From NCBI GenBank assembly GCA_963846475.1, contig CAWJVZ010000004.1:558001-622000 (forward strand): a DNA stretch of 64,000 nt, read 5' to 3'. Numbering within the stretch: position 1 is the stretch's first letter; the number at the start of each line of letters is the position of its first letter. The notes under the pieces were generated by a model. It was given only the letters and a program-made list of their open reading frames with translations. It did not search any database and was not told the origin of the DNA. The DNA comes from DASWJZ01 sp963846475 (lineage in GTDB: Bacteria > Pseudomonadota > Alphaproteobacteria > Rhizobiales > Afifellaceae). Made by a program: the position numbers and the translations under genes. Of the stretch, positions 19,306-26,769 are shown one piece after another.

Positions 19306-21102
19306 ATGAGGTTCTCGATGCTCCAGCGCGTTGCGGCGGTCGACGCCGGCTCAGCCACCCGCCCGGTTGAGGAGAAAACGTTTCGCAGCCACGATGGCGT
19401 CGAGCTCTTCTACCGCACCTGGCCGGCCCTGTCCGGGCCGCCGCGCGGGGCGATCATCCTCCTGCATCGCGGTCACGAGCATTCCGGGCGGATGGCGCAT
19501 CTCGCCGACGAGCTCGGCCTCGAAGATTTCGCCTTCTTCGCTTGGGATGCGCGCGGCCACGGCCGCTCGCCCGGCGAGCGCGGCTATTCGCCGAGCGTCG
19601 GCGCCTCGGTGCGCGACATCCAGAGCTTTGTCGACCATATCGGCGCCGCCTACGGCTTTGCCGAAGACGACATGGCCGTCGTGGCGCAGAGCGTCGGCGC
19701 CGTGCTGGCGGCCGTCTGGGCCCACGACTACGCCCCGAAAATCCGGGCGATGGTGCTGGCCTCGCCGGCCTTCAAGGTAAAACTCTACATCCCCTTCGCG
19801 CGGAGCGGCCTGAAGCTGCAGCAGCGATTGCGCGGAAATTTCTTCGTCAATTCCTACGTCAAGGCACGTTTCCTCAGCCATGACCCGGCGCGCACCGCCT
19901 CCTTCGACGCCGACCCGCTGATCACCCGGGCGATCTCCGTCAACGTGCTGCTTGGCCTTTACGAAGCGGCGGAGCGCGTGGTGGCCGATGCCGGCGCCAT
20001 CGCCATCCCGACGCAGCTCCTGATCTCCGGCAGCGACTGGGTGGTGCATCACGGGCCGCAGCACCGCTTCTTCGAAAACCTAGGATCGGCGGTGAAGGAG
20101 CGGCACGTGTTGCCCGGTTTCTTCCACGACACGTTCGGCGAGCGCCAACGCGCCGTACCTATCGGCGCGGCACGGCGTTTTCTGCTGGAGCGTTTCGCCG
20201 AAGCCCCGCAAACGCCGTCGCTCCTCGATGCGGACCGCCAAAGCTTCACCCGCGACGAAGCCGTGCGGCTCGCCTCGCCGTTGCCGAAGCTGCGCGGCAT
20301 CCGCTGGGCCCTGACGCGGCTCGGCCTGAAGCTCGGCGGCCAGCTCTCGGAGGGGATCGGCATCGGCCACGACACCGGCTTCGATTCCGGCTCCACGCTC
20401 GACTACGTCTATCGCAACAAGGCGGAAGGCACCGGCGCGCTCGGCCGGGCGATCGACCGCTCCTACCTCGACTCGATCGGCTGGCGCGGCATCAGGCAAC
20501 GCAAGCTCCATCTGGAGGAGCTGCTCCGCCGGGCCATGGGGCTGCTCCGCGAACGCGGCGAGCCGATCCGCATCCTCGACATCGCCGCGGGCCACGGCCG
20601 CTATGTGCTGGAGGCGCTGGAGGAAGGCTCGCTGCGGCCGGAATCCATCGTGCTCCGCGATTATTCCGACCTCAACGTGGAGAGCGGCCGGCGGCTGATT
20701 GCGGAAAAGGGGCTCGGGTCGATCGCGGAATTCCGCAAGGGGGACGCGTTCGACCGCGACGGCATCGCTTCCGTGATGCGGCGCCCGACGCTCGGCATCG
20801 TTTCCGGCCTCTACGAGCTGTTCCCCGACAATCTCCTGGTCCGCCGCTCGCTGGAGGGGCTGAGCCTCGCCATCGCGCCGGGCGGATATCTCCTCTACAC
20901 GAACCAGCCCTGGCATCCGCAGCTGGAGCTGATCGCCCGTGCGCTAACCAGCCACCGCCAGGGCCAAGCCTGGGTCATGCGGCGCCGAACCCAGGCGGAG
21001 ATGGACCAGCTCGTCGAGGCGGCGGGGTTTCGCAAGCTCGAGCAGCGCATCGACGAATGGGGCATATTTTCCGTGTCGCTGGCCGAGCGCGTGGCCCGGT
21101 GA
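19306..21102 (+). CDS. Alpha/beta-hydrolase fused to class I SAM methyltransferase
   Basis: 598 residues in two domains. Residues 22-300 are a monoacylglycerol-lipase-like hydrolase: the oxyanion region LLHRGHEHSGR, nucleophile Ser129 in VAQSVGAV, Asp244 in SGSDWVV and His274 in GFFHDTFGE. After a linker, residues 370-595 are a SAM methyltransferase with motif I at 423-431 (ILDIAAGHG) and a later acidic YSDLNVESG motif. It overlaps the next gene by four bases (GTGA) and heads a three-gene unit with a PAP2/DSP fusion. The combination suggests lipid head-group or acyl remodelling at the membrane; the reaction is not established here. Domain calls are confident, the joint function is inference. 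Confidence 0.85.
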   Translation: MRFSMLQRVAAVDAGSATRPVEEKTFRSHDGVELFYRTWPALSGPPRGAIILLHRGHEHSGRMAHLADELGLEDFAFFAWDARGHGRSPGERGYSPSVGASVRDIQSFVDHIGAAYGFAEDDMAVVAQSVGAVLAAVWAHDYAPKIRAMVLASPAFKVKLYIPFARSGLKLQQRLRGNFFVNSYVKARFLSHDPARTASFDADPLITRAISVNVLLGLYEAAERVVADAGAIAIPTQLLISGSDWVVHHGPQHRFFENLGSAVKERHVLPGFFHDTFGERQRAVPIGAARRFLLERFAEAPQTPSLLDADRQSFTRDEAVRLASPLPKLRGIRWALTRLGLKLGGQLSEGIGIGHDTGFDSGSTLDYVYRNKAEGTGALGRAIDRSYLDSIGWRGIRQRKLHLEELLRRAMGLLRERGEPIRILDIAAGHGRYVLEALEEGSLRPESIVLRDYSDLNVESGRRLIAEKGLGSIAEFRKGDAFDRDGIASVMRRPTLGIVSGLYELFPDNLLVRRSLEGLSLAIAPGGYLLYTNQPWHPQLELIARALTSHRQGQAWVMRRRTQAEMDQLVEAAGFRKLEQRIDEWGIFSVSLAERVAR

Positions 21103-22430
21103 CCGCTCTGGCGGAGGCGCTACCGGCACGAGCGGGACGGCCCTGGAAGCGCGCGCTCCTCTGGCTCGGCTTCCTGGCGCCGTTCTTCTACGCGACCTAT
21201 GGCGGCGCGAACTGGCTTGCCGCCAGCCGCGCCGACGTTGGCTCCTTCGTGTTCGGCTGGGAAGCGCACATTCCCTTCCTCGCCTGGACGATCATCCCCT
21301 ATTGGTCGATCAATGCGCTCTACGGGCTGTCCTTCTTCCTCTGCAGGACGCGCGAGGAGCTCGACACGCACGGCAAGCGCCTCCTAACCGCGCAGATCTC
21401 CGCCGTGGCCTGCTTCGTGCTGCTGCCGCTCCGGTTCACCTTCGAGCGTCCGGAGGTTTTGGGCGGCTTCTCCGGCTTCCTGTTCGACGCGCTGGCGAGC
21501 TTCGACAGGCCCTTCAACCAGGCACCGTCGCTGCATATCGCGCTCCTGGTCATCCTGTGGGACCTCTATACCCGGCACGCGCCGCGCCACCTGCTGTGGC
21601 CGCTGCATGCCTGGTTCGCCCTGATCGGCGCCTCTGTGCTGACGACCTATCAGCATCATTTCATCGATGTTCCGACAGGCGCCCTCCTCGGCTTTGTCTG
21701 CCTCTGGCTATGGCCGGATGCCGGCCGGAGCCCGCTCGCCGGCGTTCGCCCAAGCCCGGAGCCGAAGCGCCGCGTCTTGGCGCTACGCTACGCGGCGGGA
21801 GCCGCGGCCTTGACGCTTGCGGCGCTCATGCTCGGCGGCTGGGCTCTCGTCCTGCTGTGGCCGGCGCTCTCCCTGGGGCTGGTGGCAGTCAACTATTTCG
21901 GGCTTGACCATGCTGGATTCCAGAAACGGCCGGACGGCAGGATGAGCCTCGCCGCCCGCGCGCTCTTCGGCCCATACCTGATCGGCGCGTTCGTCAATTC
22001 CCGGCTGTGGACGCGCCGCAATCCGGCGCCGGCGGAAGTGGCCGACGGCGTCTGGATCGGCCGTATTCCATCGAAGCGAGATGCCGGCGGAACGAGCTTT
22101 TGCAGCGTGGTGGATCTCTGCGCCGAGCTGCCGCGGGCCGATTGCGGCCGCCGCTACCATGCGCTGCCGGTTCTGGACCTGACCTCTCCGGGACCCGACA
22201 CGCTCGCCGCGGCCGCCGAGACCATCGAACGCGCCCGCACCCTCGGTCCGGTGCTGGTCTGCTGCGCGCTGGGGTATTCGCGGAGCGCCGCGGCGATCGC
22301 CACCTGGGGCCTTCGCACAGGCCGCTACGCCAGCCTCGACGCCGCTATCGCGTCGATAGGTTCGGCGCGGCCGCGCGTAATCCTCGACGACGCGGCGCGG
22401 GCGGCCATCCTGGCGGCCGCCAAGCGATGA
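21099..22430 (+). CDS. PAP2-type lipid phosphatase fused to dual-specificity phosphatase
   Basis: 443 residues, GTG start at 21099 inside the upstream stop codon. Residues 15-290 form a multi-helix membrane part with PAP2 motifs: FDRPFNQAPSLHIALL (His146) and HHFIDVPTGALLG. Residues 310-440 form a cytosolic dual-specificity phosphatase with the P-loop VCCALGYSRSAAA (Cys389, Arg395). Two unrelated phosphatase chemistries on one chain suggest that a phosphatidyl-phosphate or diphosphate lipid is processed in two steps or on two faces of the membrane. It overlaps the following gene by ATGA. Confidence 0.85.
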   Translation: MTALAEALPARAGRPWKRALLWLGFLAPFFYATYGGANWLAASRADVGSFVFGWEAHIPFLAWTIIPYWSINALYGLSFFLCRTREELDTHGKRLLTAQISAVACFVLLPLRFTFERPEVLGGFSGFLFDALASFDRPFNQAPSLHIALLVILWDLYTRHAPRHLLWPLHAWFALIGASVLTTYQHHFIDVPTGALLGFVCLWLWPDAGRSPLAGVRPSPEPKRRVLALRYAAGAAALTLAALMLGGWALVLLWPALSLGLVAVNYFGLDHAGFQKRPDGRMSLAARALFGPYLIGAFVNSRLWTRRNPAPAEVADGVWIGRIPSKRDAGGTSFCSVVDLCAELPRADCGRRYHALPVLDLTSPGPDTLAAAAETIERARTLGPVLVCCALGYSRSAAAIATWGLRTGRYASLDAAIASIGSARPRVILDDAARAAILAAAKR

Positions 22431-22876
22431 CCAGCGCCTACCGCAAGTCGGCGGAGATGCTCGCCGCGGCAGCCGATCTCCTCGACCAGGGCGAGATCGT
22501 CAATCGCCTGTCGCTCGGCCTGACCGTGGCCGCAGCGGCAATCCTGCTGGTGCCGCCCTTCGCCGCGCTGGCGCCTGTCGCCCTCTTCGCGGCGCTGGCC
22601 GGCATGGCGGAATTAGCGCTTGCCGGGCGCGTCCGCTTCGATGCCGCGCTGTTTCGCCGGGCGGCCGCCGATGCCGCCGCCGACCGCTTCGACATGGCCG
22701 CCTTCGACGCGGCGCTGGTGACGCTGAAGCTCATGCCGGCCGGCAAGGCAGGCCGGCCGATCGAGACAAGGTTCCGGGGCGCCAGGCGGCTCCTCGTCCT
22801 GCAGATTGCGGGGGTCGTCGTTCAGGTCGCGATCATGGCTGCCGGCGGAGTGTGGCAATTCGCCAGGCTTGCCTGA
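22427..22876 (+). CDS. Small membrane protein of the lipid-phosphatase operon
   Basis: 149 residues, ATG at 22427 overlapping the upstream TGA. Two hydrophobic segments near residues 30-68 (LTVAAAAILLVPPFAALAPVALFAALAG) and one at the C-terminus (LLVLQIAGVVVQVAIMAAGG) flank a helical soluble part rich in Ala and Asp. No family recognised. The unbroken overlap with two genes upstream implies a role in the same membrane process. Confidence 0.65.
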   Translation: MTSAYRKSAEMLAAAADLLDQGEIVNRLSLGLTVAAAAILLVPPFAALAPVALFAALAGMAELALAGRVRFDAALFRRAAADAAADRFDMAAFDAALVTLKLMPAGKAGRPIETRFRGARRLLVLQIAGVVVQVAIMAAGGVWQFARLA

Positions 22877-22987
22877 GCAGGGCGCAGGCGAGCCCGTCCT
22901 GACAGCGCCGCCGTGCCCCGGTAAAGTCGACGCCGGTCTTGCCGGCCGGCCAAACGCCGCCGCTTCGAGAATGCCTTGGGAGGAACG

Positions 22988-24022
22988 ATGACCGACCGGA
23001 TCGCCATCGGCCTGATCGGCTGCGGGTTCTTTTCGCGCAACCACCTCAATTCCTGGAAGGATCTCAAGCCTGAGGGCGCCGACGTGGTCGCCGTCTGCGA
23101 CATCGATCCGGCGAAGGCGAAAACGACGGCCGAGGCCTTTGGCGTCCCGCACTGGTACACCGACGCCGAGACGATGTTCCGCGAGCGCAATCTCGGCCTG
23201 GTCGACATCGTCACAAGGATGGACACGCACAGACAGCTCGCCGAGATGGCGGCCCGATTTAAAGTGCCGATGATCGTGCAAAAGCCGTTCGCGCCGGACA
23301 TCGACGCGGTGCGGGCGATCGTCGACACGGCCGACGCGGCCGGCCTGTTCCTGGCCGTGCACGAGAATTTCCGTTTCCAGACGCCGCTGATGAAGGTCAA
23401 GGAGGTGCTGGAATCCGGCGTCCTCGGCGAGCCGTCCTGGGCGCGAATCAGCTTCCGCACCGGCTACGACATCTACAAGGGCCAGCCCTATTTCTACGGC
23501 GAGGAGCGGTTTGTGATCCTCGACCTCGGCGTCCACGTTGTGGACGTCGCGCGATACCTGTTAGGCGAGGTCGAGCGAGTCTCCTGCGAGACGCAGCGGC
23601 GCAATCCGAAAGTCAAGGCCGAGGACACGGCCACCATGCTGCTCCGCCACACGTCCGGCGCCGTGTCGGTCGTGGAATGCACCTACGAGACCAAGAAACT
23701 GCCGGACCCCTTCCCGGAGACGCTGCTGGAGATCGAAGGGCCGCGCGGCGCCATCGTCACCAAGCAGGGCTATCGCATGGAAGTGACCGTCGACGGCAAG
23801 ATGACCGAGACCGAGATCGACATCCCGCTCCTCCACTGGGCGAAGCCGCCCTGGCACATGATCGAGGAGAGCGTCTACAAGACCTGCAAGCACCTTCTGG
23901 AGAGCCTGAAGGCCGGCCGGGAGGCGGACATTTCGGGCCGCGACAATCTTAAGACCTACGCGGTCTGCGAGGCGGCCTACGAATCGGCGGCGACCGGCCG
24001 GGCGGTCAGGCCGGCGGCATGA
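22988..24022 (+). CDS. apsD: Gfo/Idh/MocA oxidoreductase, probable D-apiose dehydrogenase
   Basis: 344 residues from ATG 22988, preceded by GGGAGGAACG. The nucleotide-binding N-terminus (IGLIGCGFFSRNHL) and the lysine motif VQKPFAP place it in the Gfo/Idh/MocA family. IVTRMDTHRQLAEMA, LAVHENFRFQTPLM, WARISFRTGYDIY and VSCETQRRNP match what I recall of ApsD, which oxidises D-apiose to D-apionolactone. The nearby lactonase of ApnL type supports that assignment. Not confirmed by search; another pentose or branched sugar remains possible. Followed after 19 bases by an MttB-family gene on the same strand. Confidence 0.65.
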   Translation: MTDRIAIGLIGCGFFSRNHLNSWKDLKPEGADVVAVCDIDPAKAKTTAEAFGVPHWYTDAETMFRERNLGLVDIVTRMDTHRQLAEMAARFKVPMIVQKPFAPDIDAVRAIVDTADAAGLFLAVHENFRFQTPLMKVKEVLESGVLGEPSWARISFRTGYDIYKGQPYFYGEERFVILDLGVHVVDVARYLLGEVERVSCETQRRNPKVKAEDTATMLLRHTSGAVSVVECTYETKKLPDPFPETLLEIEGPRGAIVTKQGYRMEVTVDGKMTETEIDIPLLHWAKPPWHMIEESVYKTCKHLLESLKAGREADISGRDNLKTYAVCEAAYESAATGRAVRPAA

Positions 24023-24041
24023 TGCTTTCCCGGCCGGCCGG

Positions 24042-25589
24042 ATGAACGTAACGCGCGCGGCGACGGGCAGGCGCTCGCGCCGGCCCCGCGACACGAGGGG
24101 CGCCGGCCCGTCCGGCGGAGCGGCCTATCGACGGCTGGTCAATCCCTTCGAACCCATCCGGCTGCTTTCCGACGATCAGGTGGAGGCGCTTCACGCGGCG
24201 GCACTCGGTCTCCTGCAGGAGACGGGGATGCGTGTGCTGCACGCCGAAGCGCGCGACATTCTCAAGCGCGATGGCGCCGCCATCGATCCCGCGACGCATA
24301 TAGCGAAACTGGACCCAGAGCAGGTGCGCCGGGCGCTTGCTTCCGCCCCGCCAGAGTTCGAGCTGAAGGGCGGAGCGCCGCACAGGTCCGTCGCGATCGG
24401 CGGCCGCCATCTGGCGGTGGCGACCGTCGGCGGCCCGCCAAACGTCTTCGACATCGAGACCGGGAAGCGGCCGGGCGTGCTTCGCGACTACCAGGATTTC
24501 ATGCGGCTTGCGCAGAGCTTCGACGTGATCCACCTGATCAACCAATGCGTCGAGCCCCTCGACGTCGGGCTGGCCTTTCGCCACCTCGAAGTCACGCACG
24601 CGCAGCTCACCTTGACCGACAAGGTAGCCTTCGTGTTCAGCCGCGGCGCGCCCCAAGTCGCCGACTGTTTCGAGATGATCCGCGTCGCCCGTGGCCTGAG
24701 CCCGGAGGACTTCGCACGCACCCCCTGCTGCTACACCGTCGTCAACACCAATTCGCCGCTCGTGCTCGACCTCCCCATGGCCCAGGGCATCATCGACTTC
24801 GCCCGCGCCGGCCAAGTATGCGTCATCACGCCGTTCACGCTGTCCGGCGCCATGGCGCCCATCACTATCCTCGGCGGCCTCGTGCAGCAGCATGCCGAAG
24901 CGCTGTTCGGGATTACCCTGTCCCAGCTGGTCCGGCCCGGCGCGCCGGTCGTCTACGGCGCCTTCACCTCGAACGTCGACATGAAGAGCGGGGCGCCGGC
25001 GTTCGGCACGCCGGAAGCGGTCAAGGCGGCGCTGATCAGCGGACAGCTCGCCCGCTTAATCGGCCTGCCCTGGCGCGGCTCGAACGTGAATGCCTCCAAT
25101 GTACCCGACGCGCAGGCGGCCTACGAAGCGCAGATGTCGCTCTGGGGCGCGGTCATGGGCGGCTGCAACGTGCTCATCCATGGCGCCGGATGGCTGGAGG
25201 GCGGCCTCTCGGCTTCCCGGGAGAAGTTCATACTCGACGTCGAAATGCTGCAGATGTTCGCCGAGCTGTTCCGGCCGCTGGCCTTCTCTCCCGAGGAACT
25301 GGGGCTCGAGGCGATCCGCGAGGTCGGGCCGGGCGGGCATTTCTTCGCCGCGGCCCATACGATGGCGCGCTACCGCTCGGCATTCTACCGGCCGCTCGTC
25401 TCCGACTGGAGCAATTTCGGCCAATGGACGGAGAAGGGATCCAAGGACGCGACGCGGCGCGCTTACGAGATCGCCCGAAGGACAATGGACGAGTTCGAAC
25501 CGCCGCCACTCGATCCGGCCGTCCGCGACGAGCTCGATGCCTTTCGAAGCCGCCGCACCCGGGAAGGCGGCGCGCTGCCGCAATCCTGA
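24042..25589 (+). CDS. MttB-family (trimethylamine methyltransferase-like) protein without pyrrolysine
   Basis: 515 residues, no in-frame TAG. The family core is seen in TPFTLSGAMAPITILGGLVQQHAEALFG, GAFTSNVDMKSGAPAFGTPE and PDAQAAYEAQMS. In pyrrolysine enzymes the special residue lies just before that PDAQ block; here the stretch reads NASNV (about 350-354), so this belongs to the non-pyrrolysine group, some of which demethylate glycine betaine or related quaternary amines with a corrinoid protein. No corrinoid protein gene is adjacent. Its position 19 bases after the apsD-like gene is unexpected for a sugar operon. Confidence 0.8.
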   Translation: MNVTRAATGRRSRRPRDTRGAGPSGGAAYRRLVNPFEPIRLLSDDQVEALHAAALGLLQETGMRVLHAEARDILKRDGAAIDPATHIAKLDPEQVRRALASAPPEFELKGGAPHRSVAIGGRHLAVATVGGPPNVFDIETGKRPGVLRDYQDFMRLAQSFDVIHLINQCVEPLDVGLAFRHLEVTHAQLTLTDKVAFVFSRGAPQVADCFEMIRVARGLSPEDFARTPCCYTVVNTNSPLVLDLPMAQGIIDFARAGQVCVITPFTLSGAMAPITILGGLVQQHAEALFGITLSQLVRPGAPVVYGAFTSNVDMKSGAPAFGTPEAVKAALISGQLARLIGLPWRGSNVNASNVPDAQAAYEAQMSLWGAVMGGCNVLIHGAGWLEGGLSASREKFILDVEMLQMFAELFRPLAFSPEELGLEAIREVGPGGHFFAAAHTMARYRSAFYRPLVSDWSNFGQWTEKGSKDATRRAYEIARRTMDEFEPPPLDPAVRDELDAFRSRRTREGGALPQS

Positions 25590-25603
25590 TCGACTGCGCT
25601 TCC

Positions 25604-25961
25604 TCAGAGCTTGTTCAGCGACTTTGCGAAGGCATGCAGTTCATCAACCGACATGTTCTCGCCCTCGTTCCAAAACTTGAGTAGGGCCTTCTGGTTCAGT
25701 TTGACCCACGCGATGACTGCCGGCGCAGCACGGTTCAGATCCCGCTCCGGAAGGCTGCTCGCCAGGACCGTCGGTTCGTCACTGATGGCGACGGAGAAGC
25801 TTGGTTGATGCCGGCCCGTCTTCAAGAAGTACTTAACCCGGGGCCCGTGCGATCCTGAAGGTTCGTATCTCGACAATATCGTCATCACCGAACGCGGCGA
25901 GCTCTTCGCCAATCGTCGGCTCGCGGGGGTGCCATGCTTCGGTGCTTTCGCGGGCGCGCAT
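25604..25961 (-). pseudogene. Small hypothetical protein (apparent frameshift in a C run)
   Basis: An ATG at 25961 opens a frame of 42 codons ending at 25833. A second frame beginning at 25885 or earlier continues to 25604 and ends KSLNKL. Removing one C from the CCCC run near 25842 joins them into one protein of about 118 residues, with VEIRTFRIARARVKYFLKTG across the junction and an AWVKLNQKALLKFWNEG helix near the end. The product is soluble. No family recognised with certainty; the C-terminal helix recalls DUF4160-type proteins. Read strictly, only the 93-residue C-terminal part (25604-25885) is open. Confidence 0.5.
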
Positions 25962-25998
25962 GGGCACGAGCTAGCAGAAATCCAGCCGCGAGGCGATG

Positions 25999-26769
25999 TC
26001 ACTGCGCCAGAAAGCCTCCGTCGACCGGCAGCGTGTGGCCAGTGATCATCGCGGCGGCGGGGCTGGCGAGGAACAGGATGGCGGCCGCCACCTCCTCCGG
26101 CTCGGCCAGGCGGCGGAGCGGCGTCATCGCTTCGATTTTCGCGACGAGCTCGGGGTTGGCCAGGATCGGGGCGATGAACTCGGTGCGCACATAGGTCGGG
26201 GCGACCGCGTTGACGCGGATGTTTTGTGGTGCCCATTCCACCGCCAGCGCGCGCGTCATGTTGACGATGGCGCCCTTGGTCGTCTGGTAGGAGATGTTGG
26301 GATAGAGGCCGCCGCCCGACAGGCCCATGATGGAGGCGACGTTGACGATGGCGCCGCCCCTGCCCGCGGCGATCATGTGGCGGGCCGCGGCGCGGGCGCA
26401 GAGGAAAGTCCCCGTCATGTTGACGGCGACGACCTTGTCCCAATCTTGGAGCGGCAGCTCGGTCGCGGGTTTCCTGATGGCGGCGCCCGCGTTGTTGACC
26501 AGCACGTCGAGGCGCCCCTCGCGGCGAAGCACTTCCGCGAACAGCGCCTCCACCTGGTCCTCGCGCGAGATGTCGACGGCGATCGCCTGGGCCGGCGTGC
26601 CGTCGGCGCTCATCGCCTCCGCCGCCGCTGCGGCGGCGGGCTCGTCGCGGTCGGCGATGATGATGCGGGCGCCCGCCGCCGCGAGCGCCTCGGCGGCAGC
26701 TCTGCCAATGCCCCGGGAGCCGCCAGTGACGACCGCCACGGCTCCATCGAGACGAAACGGATCCCTCAT
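25999..26769 (-). CDS. SDR-family oxidoreductase
   Basis: 256 residues. Rossmann motif VTGGSRGIGRAAAEAL, the NNAG motif, catalytic tyrosine and lysine in YQTTK, and the C-terminal TGHTLPVDGGF typical of classical NAD(P)-dependent SDRs. The start overlaps the stop of the apnL-like gene as ATGA, so it is the last gene of the sugar operon that starts at 35567. An aspartate in place of a basic residue after the second strand (IIADRDE) suggests NAD preference. It may oxidise an intermediate of branched-sugar breakdown. Confidence 0.85.
   Translation of the reverse strand: MRDPFRLDGAVAVVTGGSRGIGRAAAEALAAAGARIIIADRDEPAAAAAAEAMSADGTPAQAIAVDISREDQVEALFAEVLRREGRLDVLVNNAGAAIRKPATELPLQDWDKVVAVNMTGTFLCARAAARHMIAAGRGGAIVNVASIMGLSGGGLYPNISYQTTKGAIVNMTRALAVEWAPQNIRVNAVAPTYVRTEFIAPILANPELVAKIEAMTPLRRLAEPEEVAAAILFLASPAAAMITGHTLPVDGGFLAQ

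Noticed and set aside
24042..25589. Pyrrolysine-containing trimethylamine methyltransferase
   Set aside because: No in-frame TAG; the site before PDAQ reads ordinary residues.
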